A stretch of DNA of 64,000 bases from Lithodes maja (lineage: Eukaryota > Arthropoda > Malacostraca > Decapoda > Lithodidae). How positions within the stretch are numbered: position 1 is the first letter of the stretch; each line of letters begins with the position of its first letter. The notes below the pieces were generated by a model. That model was given only the letters and a program-made list of their open reading frames with translations. It was not told the origin of the DNA and ran no database searches. Shown piece after piece: positions 42,694 through 52,793 of the stretch. The DNA is taken from assembly GCA_037953745.1 (NCBI GenBank), contig JBAKBP010001609.1, positions 1-64,000 of the forward strand, in the 5' to 3' direction. The position numbers and the translations under genes were made by a program.

Positions 42694-45600
42694 TAATAAT
42701 AATAATAATAATATTTATTCAGTTAGCATTTTACAATGTTGGTACCACATAATATGTTACAAATATGACATGTACCAGCCTTGCATAATTCCAACTAAGG
42801 ATAGCCCAATAAGGCCGTTAGGCGTATTTACATTGGGGTCCTTGTGGGATTAGGTTAGCTGGGGAAAAAGGGGAGGATAAAAAAAAGTAGATACTTTAGA
42901 GAAAGTATTTCTAGGGGGTTATTTTAAGATACCTTACATCCTATAGTAATTATCAGTAATTAGTAGTCAGTAATCATTTCAGTTTGATTTGCCTATCTCT
43001 TATGTCGTATTTAGTAGTAGACATAAGCTTGGTGCTCCCTTCTCGCAGCTGTCCGGTTCAGGTGCTCCTTCAAGCTACGTCTGAAGGAATACAGTGTTCT
43101 CTTTTCACGGACTGACTGGGAGAGGTCGTTCCAGTCTTTGATGGCAGTGAAGAATGTTAGCTTACCCTGTCCTTGGATTCTCAGGACCGTAAACTTAAAC
43201 ATCCTATTTCTTGTATTATGTCCACTCCTCTCATTTGCTTTAACAAAATTACTCTTTAAATACTCCGGAGCTCTGTCATAGAATATCTTGAAGGCATTAG
43301 TGAGCCTGATTTGTTTGGTCCTGTCAGAGTCATTGAGCATACCAAGTGACTGAAGTTGTTCCTGGCCAACATGCGATCTGGGTCCAAGGTTCAGCATGAA
43401 CCTAACCATTTTATTTTGAGTGACCTGAAGTTTGTGCTGTGCTGATTTAGATGATGCAGAGTACCAGGGTGACACAGAATAGTCAAAATGACATTGAACA
43501 AGCGCTTGGCATAGGGTCTTTTTGGTCGACGCTGGTAAGCATCCCACCTGTCTTCACAGGTATTTTATATGTGCTCTACATTTACTCAGGATAGATTCCA
43601 AAATTGTTTCACCTGACAGAGTCGAGTCCAGTTTTAGTCCGAGATATTTCACTTGTGACACTGTTGTTATAGGAATATCATTACAGTTGACCGAGAAGCC
43701 CACAATGTCTTTCAGTTTGCGTTTTGTTCCACATAAGATGGCTTCGGTCTTGCCCCGGTGAAGAGATAGTCTATTGCCCACTAGCAAATCACTACACGAT
43801 TCTAGTTCTTTGGAAAGTGAAGCGGCAATACTTATTGGGTCTTTTCCTGAAACCAGAAGCACGCTGTCGTCAGCATACAGTAATAATTTGCACGAGATGC
43901 TCCGTTCAATGTTGTTCACACAACAGAGGAAGAGTAAGAGACCAAGGATGCTTCCCTGCGGGACCCCACATTTAATTGGCATAGGATCAGATATATTATC
44001 ATTAATTTTGACTCTTTGTGTTCTACCACTAAGATAAGATTTAAACCAGTTCACTGACCCAATGCCCATTGCTTGTAGTTTATTACAGAGGATATCATGG
44101 TCTACTGTATCAAACGCTTTTTGTAGATCAAGAAGAACCATACCGGTGTAGTTGCCTTTAGACATTTCTTTACGAATGTGATCTGTTAAGTGGATGAGAT
44201 AGAAGTCTGTCGAGTACATGCATCTGAAACCTGATTGAAACTTATAGAATTGATAATTTTCTTTGAGGTAGTGTTCAATTTGGGTGTATACAGCTCTTTC
44301 AAGGATTTTTGATACAGTAAATAATATGCTAACTGGTCTTCAGTTGCCAACATCTAGTTTATTTCCTTTCTTGAATAGAGGGGTTACAATAGCTTCCTTC
44401 ATTTCAGCAGACACAGTATTGGTGTTAATTGACAGGTTGATGATGTGGGTTAGGGGACCTGCTATACCAATGGCTCCAGCTCCTAGAAATTTGGCAGGAA
44501 TTTTGTCTGGTCCTGTGCTTTTATGTACATTTAGGTTAGAGAGCTCGTCAAATGTGTATTTTGGTGTAACATTTTGCAATCCAAAAGTGTTCGGGTGTAT
44601 GCCTTTATCCCTGTAGAAATTTCGAAAGGTGGCCGTTGTTGTGGTGTATTTATTGAGAGGTTGCGGTAGGTTCTGTGCAAGTGTGTTTGCTATGGAGTTG
44701 AAGAAGGAGTTGAAGTAGGTTGAAATTTGTCGTTTATCGTGGCAAACCTGATCATTAATGTTGAGAGCAATATTAGTGCTAGACGAATCCCTTGCCTTGT
44801 TGCTGTAGCCTGTTGTTTTTAAGTGCCTCCATAGTTTGTTTGGGTTATTCTGATATTCCTCTGCCTTACTGTGGAAATAATTAGATTTCGCTGATTTAAT
44901 TTTCCTGCTTAGTATATTCCTAGCCCTGTTGAACTCATGTTTCAGACCTTGATCCTGTCTATGTTTCACTAGGCTTTTTAACAGATTGTCTCTATGTTCC
45001 AGATGGTGTAGTATGTCGTTGTTGATCCATGGGTCTGACCTTGCTTTAATTCGTATGTCTTTCAGAGGAGCTATGTCGTCTAGGATGTTTGTGATGATGG
45101 TTCTGAAGCCAACCCATGCGTCATTAACGTTTGTATTTCCAAACACTGGAGACCAATCTGTATTCCATAAAATGTCCAGAAATGTTTCTTTGTTGTAGTT
45201 TCTGAGTTACCTTGTTTTAATGGCCTTGTAATTCTCTAGGGTAATTTTTTTAGTTTTACGTGTGCAATATGTGACGAAGTAATCACTTATCCCAGTCTGT
45301 ATAATCCCTGATTGTGATATTTTGTCCTCTGTGTTACAATTTATATGGTATAATATTGTAGCAGTGTTCTCAGAGATACGTGTGGGGGTTGTGATGAGTT
45401 GTTTGTGATTGTGCATTGTCAGTATGTGCCTATATTCTGGTACATGCCTATTATTTCGTTGTTTGTAACACAAGTAAAAATCCCCTAGTATAATAGCTTC
45501 ATTCCGGGGGTCTAGTAATGACAAAGTTCGTTCCAATTTGGTCAAGAATTGTGTGTCGTCTGGTGGCCTATATCACACTTCAATTGTGATGGGTTTTGTC

Positions 45601-46316
45601 CTAGGCAGGTGTAAGTCAATCCAAAGAGCTTTGCGGTTTTCTACATGGAGGTCGGTCCTAGTTGTGTGTGTGAGGTTGTTTTTTTACATACAGACATACT
45701 CCTCCCCCTTGTCTATTGCGATCATTACGAACCATATTGAACCTTGAATGTTTATTTCGCCATCGTTTATACTCGAGTCCAGCCAGGTTTCTGTAATTGC
45801 TATTATCGAAGCTTTGGCCTTATTAGCTAACAAGTTTATTTCTGACAATTTATGGTACATTGATCTGGCGTTAATGTGGATAAGATGGAGCCCTTTGTTG
45901 GTGAACACTCTGTATTCATCTTTGAATGTGTCCTGGCTGGATTCTGAGTTGGTTACTTGGTTAATTTACATTAACATTCGGTAATAAATCCAAGGCACAC
46001 TTATTGCATAAGAATTCACGTTCTTCACTGTTGGTCTTCTTAGAGATGCACTTCATGTGAGCTACAGTTTTACACTTAACACAGTTTAGGATCCTTTGTT
46101 TTCGTGTTATGAGTGATTCACATAATTTTATATCACAAATGTGTATAGGATCTTTTATAGCTAATTCCCTATATTTATCGCATTCCACTTCGTTTCTGCT
46201 AGTAACGTAAGTACATCGACCGTGTACTGTTTCATTACAACTACTACATTGTGAAGTTGTACTCTTTTTGTTGAATCCAATATCGCACACTATACATAAT
46301 TTTCTTTTACTGTTTA
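42694..46316 (-). mobile_element. LINE H-2, near full-length, inserted in Gypsy-2 gag
   Basis: A 3.6-kb minus-strand LINE with an (ATT)n 3' tail at 42694-42711. The target codons (RLEGL | WAEV) meet directly at its ends, with at most a 2-3 bp duplication (TA). Contains PHD-like fingers, APE endonuclease, RT and a C-terminal region. CR1/L2 group by RT and endonuclease motifs; short target duplications and (ATT)n tails fit. Confidence 0.87.
43011..46311 (-). pseudogene. LINE H-2 ORF: PHD-like fingers, endonuclease, RT
   Basis: From the right: two Cys/His finger blocks (CIVC ... CSSCNETVHGRC and CVKCKTVAHMKC ... CNKC) of PHD type; endonuclease (HINARSMYHKLSEIN, ITETWLDSSIND, ILGDFYLCYKQ); RT (STGPDKIPAKFL, LLDLQKAFDTVDHDIL, CGVPQGSILGL, YADDSVLLV); C-terminal block (FFTAIKDWNDLSQSVREK). 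The catalytic YADD and DLQKAFD motifs are intact. Breaks: TGA for Tyr at the NYRP motif (near 44342), TGA near 43550, a stop near 45205, and frame changes between 45207 and 45960. Confidence 0.86.
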
Positions 46317-46576
46317 TGGGCCGAAGTTAGGAGTGCCCTAATTGAAGAATTTGGCCAAGAAACTTCCACCAGGAAGGCCAGAGACAAACTTAAGAGTCTG
46401 AAACTCGACGGCCAAAATGTGAGAGCCCTGAGGAGGGAAATCGCGAAAAATTTCAAACTGGCGTATCCTCATATGGATCAAGAGAGTCAGGAAACTGAGA
46501 TCAGGGAGATTATGATCCAAGCATGCCCGGTGGAAGTTAGAAAGCACTGTATTATTCATGAAGTGAATACTATTAA

Positions 46577-47058
46577 CCCCTAAATGTCGGCGCGCAACAT
46601 AAGTCGAGTATAATAAATCTGGACTATCTGGCGGTGCGCGACATAGGTCGTGTGGCAATTTCAGCACGTAATGTTGCTGAGAGAGAGAGAGACAAGTGGT
46701 GGCAGGAGAGTAGCGAGCGTACGACTGCTCCAGACCACCGCGGCGAACCTACTGACACGAATCCCACCTCCTCCCTCCCTCTCTCACTCGCTACATACTG
46801 AATTGTATGGGGAAAGTACCGAATTACATGCTTTTTGCACTCGTGTTGCGCGGTTGTTGCAAGAAAACTAGCCGTCATAAAAGGATCGTTCTGGTGTCAT
46901 TGGAAAGCTCTGTTTATGCCCTTTCAGGGATAGATACTTGTTTTACGCTCTGGGTCTTATTTAGGCATGAAAATGATCACGTAAACAGCCCTATTTTGGC
47001 TAAAAACACCCCGCTGGGCGGTACATATAAATAAACCACCTAGCCCGCCAATAAGGTG
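46577..47058. mobile_element. TTAA-flanked MITE (M3) in Gypsy-2 gag
   Basis: A 482-bp element flanked by TTAA (46573-46576, 47059-47062). Ends CCCCTAAATGTCGGCG and GCCCGCCAATAAGGTG are imperfect inverted repeats. The Gypsy-2 gag frame resumes after it. Confidence 0.8.
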
Positions 47059-47404
47059 TTAAGGAACTCATGGAGGTCATTAAAAAGATCATGGAGGCTC
47101 GAGAAGTAAGAGAGGATAAAACGAAAGGGGAGGAGGGGAACCCAAACAAAGGGTATCCGAGAGCCCTGATCCGATGCTTCACATGTAGACAGACCGGACA
47201 CCTAGCTAAGAACTGTTCCAACCATCCACAAGCCCCAACCCCTAGATTTAACCCCAGACCCGCACTTCCAAACGATCGACCTCTACCAAGGGGAACCGAT
47301 CCAAACCGGGGAGGAATGCGTCCGGCAGAATACAGGGAGACAGACAGCCAGCCAAAAGTCACGATGACGGAAGAGAGAGAAAATGTTCCGTTAAACATCA
47401 CATA

Positions 47405-50400
47405 GAAGGGCGGTATAGTGAGGTCAACATCTTAGAGAGACAAACGCCTTGTGAAACTATAGTAATCAATGGGAAAGCCACCAACATGCTAATTGATACG
47501 GGGGCAAACAGAAGTTGTCTTTTAGAGAACTTTGTAAACAAAAATCAGAATGAAATGGGCCCCTTAACCCTCCAGCCCCGGCTATGTATTATATATATAT
47601 TCCTCGAAATCCGGGTGTTTTGGCCGAAAAACGTCTAGGCTAGGCTACCGTATATTCGTTAATCAGACTGCTTCCCGCATTCCCGCGCATCCCCAAGCGT
47701 AGCTGTGTTATTTACCTGTAGAATGGCATTAAGTAGAGCTCTCTAAGTCAACTGGTTGAGCTGTGATGATGATTTCATTGGAGATAACTTTATGGCCAAA
47801 ACAGCCACTTTACACCACTTTTCGATACTTAACAACAACATACAGGCACACAAGAACAAGCGACGCTCTCCTTCTTGTGGCCGGAGATGCGGAGCGTCGG
47901 TCCAGCCGGCTGTTGTTTACATGCGTCGGACCGACGCCGCGCACAGCAAGCTCACAGGCTGTGACGTCATGGGTGTTTAAGGGACCATCCGGGTTTCTGT
48001 TACATGCTTTTTTATGGGCGTTCAAGAGCCCATCTGGGAACGGAGGGTTAAATCAAACCAGTATTCAGTTGTCAGGAACCGGGGGTCAACCACTGACGAT
48101 CCTAGGGAAAACTAATACGGTAGTAGTACAATGGATAGGAATTAAATTTACCACCGATTTCTGTGTTTTATCGGGAAAATCGAACAGTGGAGTCGATGGG
48201 TATCTGGGGATAGATCTCATGAGTCAGTTGGGGGTAACTATCCAGTGTGAGCTGAAAGACACAACGACCACCCTACGACCTCAAATAGTAGCTACACAGG
48301 AAAACTGTCTATCCCCCCTAGATCTTGGAAAATTATAGAGATTCCCCCAACCCCGGGCATGACTGCCGGGATTTTTTAACCTGATGCACAGAATAAAGTG
48401 AGAATATCTCCCACCTTTATTACTACCGACCAGAGGAAACTAGTTCTAGCCAACTTTGGCGATGACACGATTAATTATCAAAAAGGAAAACTGTTAGGAC
48501 AAGTCACACCCGCTCAACCCACCACTGTTGGAACTGACGGACCTGTGAACTTACCTGAAATTCCGAAACAATTAATGTCAAATCAAGCAAATACCTTACA
48601 TGAATTGCTCTGGACGTACCGAGATGTGTTTGCTCAAAATGAAGGGGACCACGGATTGGCCCGAACCCGACACACCAACGAGATACACACTCAAGGACCT
48701 CCTACTAGGCAACCCTATAGACAACAAAATCCCATTATGAGACAAAAAGAAAAGGAACAAGTCGAGGAAATGATTAAGCAGGGGATAGTAGTGGAATCCT
48801 ACAGTCCGTGGTCATCTCCAGTAGGCCTGGTAAACAAAAAAGATGGGTCTACTCGGTTCTGTGTAGATTATCGAAAATTAACCGATGTCACCATCAAAGA
48901 CGCTTAAGCCCTACCTCGTATTGATGACTCGCTAGAATCATTCAATGGGTCAACCTGGTTCTCTACCCTAGACCTACAGAGTGGATACTGGCAAGTACCA
49001 GTTAGGTCAGAGGACCAAGAGAAGCCCGCATTTGCCACGAGTGAAGGCAAACTCTACCAGTTTATCGTCTTGTCTTTCGGAGTTTGGACCAGCCAGTTTC
49101 ACTAGAGTCATGGACGAAGTATTGAGGGGATTAACCTGGAAAACTTGTTTGGCTTACTTGGATGATATTATAATCTTTTCCGCTAGTTGGGAGGAACATA
49201 TTCACCGACTACAAGAAGTGTTAGAAAGAATCAGGGGGGCAGGACTTAAACTGAAGCCTTCAAAATGCCAATTAGGGGCCCGTGAGGTGGCATATCTAGG
49301 GCACGTGGTTTCCAGTAAAGGTATCCAACCGGACCCACATAAAGTGAGATCTATTGCAGAAATCTCACACCCATCCTCTGTCAAAGAGATCCGAGCGTTT
49401 CTGGGAATGGCATCCTATTATCAAAGGTTCATACCCAACTTTTCAAAAATTGCTCGCCCCATGACTAAGAGACTGGAAAAAGGGAGGAGGTTCGACTGGG
49501 ACCAGAGTTGTCAGATAGCTTTTGATCACCTGAAACAAAAATTAATTTCTAACCCCATAGTTTGTCATCCGGATTTTACCAAGCCGTTTCAGCTATACAC
49601 CGATGCTTCTGATGAAGGGCTCGGAGCCGTATTGGCCCAGAAAGTGGACGGAAAGGAAAGCATAGTAGCATGTGCTAGCCGGACGCTAAATAAGGGCGAA
49701 AATAATTACAGTGTTACAAAAGAGGAATGTCTAGCTCTAGTGTGGGCTGTACAATATTTCCGTCCATATCTATCCGGGGTCCATTTCGAAGTTATCATGG
49801 ACCACCATAGCTTGCAATGGCTCAGGAAAATGAAAACGGAAGACGGACTATTTGTCAGGTGGAAGGGAATTTTGGAGGAATACTCTTTTGAAGTTAAACA
49901 TAGACCAGGTAAACTGCACACTAATGCCATAGGCTTGTCTCGACTACCGGTAGCACCCGTCCAACAAACTGAACCTAACAGGGAAGAGCCTTACCCTAGG
50001 TATGGCGACAACGTAACATTCTCTGAGGGAGCCTGGAGGGATTCTAAAGATCGGGTAGTACTTGATTATTCGGAGGCTAAACACATGATCTATATCCTTC
50101 ACGGACAAGAAGGAAGGGGGGCTCATTTGGGACAGTCTCGAGTTCTAAAGCAATTTAATGAAAGGTACTGGACCAAGAGGGCCGACCAGATTGTTAAAGA
50201 AGTTGTTCAAAATTGTTGGGATGTCAAAGGGGCAAAGATGGACGGGGACCTAGACAGTCGCCCGGACACATTACGGCCGGTAAACCGCGGGACAAATTAT
50301 CTGTGGATATTATGGGACCTCTGCCCCGACAGACGAACAAAAGGTACATCTTAACCTGCGTGGACGTCTTTCCAAATACACGGTTGCTTGCGCCATTCCG

Positions 50401-50435
50401 GACAAGAAAGCCGAAACCGTGGCTAGGGTTATTCT
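47405..50435 (+). pseudogene. Gypsy-2 pol: protease, RT, RNase H, start of integrase
   Basis: Protease active site LIDTGANRSCLLENF near 47490; the rest of protease (GYLGIDLMSQLGV) lies after the MITE. RT: VVESYSPWSSPVGLVNKKDG, RFCVDYRKL, a TAA at 48904-48906, FSTLDLQSGYWQV, a frameshift near 49085, CLAYLDDIIIF (catalytic YLDD). RNase H: LYTDASDEGLGAVLAQ and the DHHSLQWL block. Integrase: zinc region HLGQSRVLKQFNERYW ... C, then a frameshift near 50250 and LSVDIMGPLP with the first catalytic Asp. BEL2 cuts it at 50435. Confidence 0.88.
47568..48047. mobile_element. TTAA-flanked MITE, M1-like (M1c) in Gypsy-2 protease
   Basis: A 480-bp element flanked by TTAA (47564-47567, 48048-48051). The left end CCCTCCAGCCCCGGC resembles M1 ends (CCCGTGGAGCCCCGGC); the right end is ACGGAGGG. 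It splits the protease coding region. Confidence 0.8.
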
Positions 50436-51000
50436 TGTCGGGAATTTAGATAAAGGTTAAATTACATATCACTGGTACATGAAATATCCCAACAAATAGT
50501 TATAATATAATTACCAATGAGGTATTCGTCGATGGGTGTAATCCAGTCCCCCACACACGGCTAGTTCAATTGCATGATATGTAGGAATGTTCACATAATA
50601 CAATATCGATACAATGAACTTAGCTTAGAGGACTGGTGATGTAGGACTGTTGTTATAAATTAGTATTTGTAGCACATGGTGAACTGTGGGTTGAGTCAGA
50701 GCCGGGGGAGGAGATGTTGGCTGTACGGTGTTGATTGAGAGACTAAAGGGCCGGCGTCCGATCGCTTCGCGAAATTAAATATGGCTGCCGGCTCATAATA
50801 AGTATAACCCATAACTTGGTTTCATAATACATCTAGAGCTGATGTAGATATTTATACATTACAGTTAATATTTAACCTAACTTAAGAATAAACTACAATA
50901 CACAAAGAACCAGCCGAAATCGTACAAGCGATACGATACCGCCAAATTCAAATGTCCTATTGGACCAAAACCTGTCGGGATCATTACCCTATTCCCGACA
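50436..51000 (-). repeat. BEL2 3' LTR
   Basis: 565 bp; plus-strand ends TGTCGGGAATTT and CTATTCCCGACA, giving 7-bp terminal inverted repeats (TGTCGGG/CCCGACA). Confidence 0.95.
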
Positions 51001-51065
51001 TATTGCCCGCCACCAAAAATGATATACAGGAGCTATATACAGAGAACAAAAAAAGGACATCGAAG

Positions 51066-52793
51066 TCAAAGATCACCTTGTTTGATCTTTGATCTCCAAA
51101 GATCCACGGAACTCATAGCCGTCCTCCTTTTGGGACGAGTGCCACCTGAAGCCTGAGGAGGATCATCCTTCTCATCATCAGCTGCCCCACCTTGAGGAGC
51201 ACTGTCACCAGCAGTCTCCCGCGGAGGGGTATCAGTAGAGACGCCAGGATCATCCGGCAGTTCTACATCCTGCTCCAAGGGATATAACCTTACGATTGGG
51301 CGAGTAGTAACCCCAGTCGAAGTTCGTATTCTAGCAACCCTTATAAGACCATCAATGCCCTGGAACAAATCGATAATCCTCCCAAGCTTCCAAAATAACC
51401 TAGGACGCTCATCATGAATCAGGACGATATCCCCGATACGAGGCCATCGTTGATTCGTCCCTTTGATCTTATGAGAGTGACGCTCGCGAAGAGACAGCAA
51501 ATATTCTTGGGTCCACCATTTCCATAGATCGTCGGACACCTTGTTTACATACTGGAAGCGACGACGTGTGGCGTCAGCATTGCCGAACGTAGGGTCTTGC
51601 AGATCTTCGTCATTTACGGACGATCTAGGAAAGGTATTAAGGGTTCGTCCACGTGTTAGCATAGAAGGCGAAATGGGTAAGAGGTCATCAACATCTGCCG
51701 AGGTATAGGTCAAGGGCCTGTCGTTGACTGACATCTCAATTTCTATTAAGATGGTTTGCAACTCCCGTCTGGTCACCAGTGCCCTTCCTAATACCTTCTT
51801 CATGGCAGATTTGACGATACCGATAGTTCTCTCCCAAATCGCCCCGAACCATGGTGCACGTGCTGGTATAAATCTCCACTGACAACCCTTTCCAGTGAGG
51901 GTAGCCACAACCTGCGGGTCATCCATTAAACTCTGGAGATATTTAGAGGCCCCGACAAAACAAGTCGCATTATCGCTCATAATAATTTGAGGGAAACCAT
52001 TGCGGCCTGCAAAGCGTCTTAGAGTATGCAAAAAACCCTCACTGGATAGGTCGTCAATCAATTCAATATGAATCGCTCTGGTTACCGCACATGTGAATAG
52101 AACGGCATATACTTTTATGATAGTACCGGGCGATTCCCTAACATGAATCGCTCCGGTGTAGTCCACCCCGGTTACCTGAAATGGTTCAGTCCTTTGTACC
52201 CTGAACTCAGGTAAGGGAGGTAGATCAACTGGGGAGTAAGACTTACCCTGTAATCTTTTACAGATCGTACAGCTATTGTGGATCCCTTTAATTGCTTGTC
52301 GCATCTTAGGGATCCACCAACGTTGTCGCATATACGCCAGAACATAATTTACGCCAAAATGTAGGCAGGTCCGATGGCATTGGCGAATCAACATTTTGGT
52401 AATCAAATGAGAGGAGCTAAGGAGGACAGGATATTTAGCAGAATCAATAATGTCCGCTTTTTGTATCCTGCCTCTACACTTAATGATGCCTCCTTCCATA
52501 TATAATCCTAGCTGCCTCATTAAGTTTGAGGGTTTGGCCTTTGACTCCTTGCTCAGGATTTGATGTTCAGTAGGATAAGATTCCTTTTGTACTAAACATA
52601 TTAGTTTTGCTTCTGCTGATCTCAATTCATGGAGTCTGATATGCTTCGAATCTTCACTAAGGAAAGACCCGTGAGCCCGACTTCTCATGTTGTTAATGAA
52701 ACGGTATATCCATGCAAATACCCGTATTACTTGATCATAGCTGCCGTAACGTTCCCACTCTACCAACTTGTTATCCTGATGTGTAGTACTCAC
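51066..52793 (-). CDS. BEL2 integrase (3' part of pol)
   Basis: 575-codon frame. The zinc-binding region HLGVNYVLAYMRQRWWIP ... CTICKR is near residues 140-180. Core: VTGVDYTGAI (first Asp, about 209), IIMSDNATCF (second Asp, about 271) and WFGAIWERTIGIVKSAM (Glu, about 318). The C-terminal module has WPRIGDIVLIHDERPRLFWK and TTRPIVRLYPLE, followed by an acidic Pro-rich tail and VDLWRSKI. It inserts the element cDNA into host DNA. The frame begins at GTG 52793 by overlap; it is really the continuation of pol, one base out of frame with 55855-52790. All catalytic residues are present. Confidence 0.88.
   Translation of the reverse strand: MSTTHQDNKLVEWERYGSYDQVIRVFAWIYRFINNMRSRAHGSFLSEDSKHIRLHELRSAEAKLICLVQKESYPTEHQILSKESKAKPSNLMRQLGLYMEGGIIKCRGRIQKADIIDSAKYPVLLSSSHLITKMLIRQCHRTCLHFGVNYVLAYMRQRWWIPKMRQAIKGIHNSCTICKRLQGKSYSPVDLPPLPEFRVQRTEPFQVTGVDYTGAIHVRESPGTIIKVYAVLFTCAVTRAIHIELIDDLSSEGFLHTLRRFAGRNGFPQIIMSDNATCFVGASKYLQSLMDDPQVVATLTGKGCQWRFIPARAPWFGAIWERTIGIVKSAMKKVLGRALVTRRELQTILIEIEMSVNDRPLTYTSADVDDLLPISPSMLTRGRTLNTFPRSSVNDEDLQDPTFGNADATRRRFQYVNKVSDDLWKWWTQEYLLSLRERHSHKIKGTNQRWPRIGDIVLIHDERPRLFWKLGRIIDLFQGIDGLIRVARIRTSTGVTTRPIVRLYPLEQDVELPDDPGVSTDTPPRETAGDSAPQGGAADDEKDDPPQASGGTRPKRRTAMSSVDLWRSKIKQGDL

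Larger units (their letters stand above)
42511..47404 (+). pseudogene. Gypsy-2 gag, interrupted by LINE H-2 and a MITE
   Basis: Pieces at 42511-42693, 46317-46572 and 47063-47404. The first reads IELWIELLECQFTLLD in a frame broken by stops. The second reads WAEVRSALIEEFGQETSTRK and ESQETEIREIMIQACP, a capsid-like region. The third ends with the CCHC knuckle CFTCRQTGHLAKNC and a Pro/Arg-rich tail. Reading frames meet correctly across both insertions when they are removed. Confidence 0.78.
42441..50435 (+). mobile_element. Gypsy-2 LTR retrotransposon, left part (gag to integrase)
   Basis: Plus-strand Ty3/Gypsy element with the standard order gag-protease-RT-RNase H-integrase. It is split by LINE H-2 (42694-46316), MITEs (46577-47058, 47568-48047) and BEL2 (50436-58439), and resumes at 58445-59670. 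Its 3' LTR is not in the window because Gypsy-3 follows at 59671. Confidence 0.87.
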
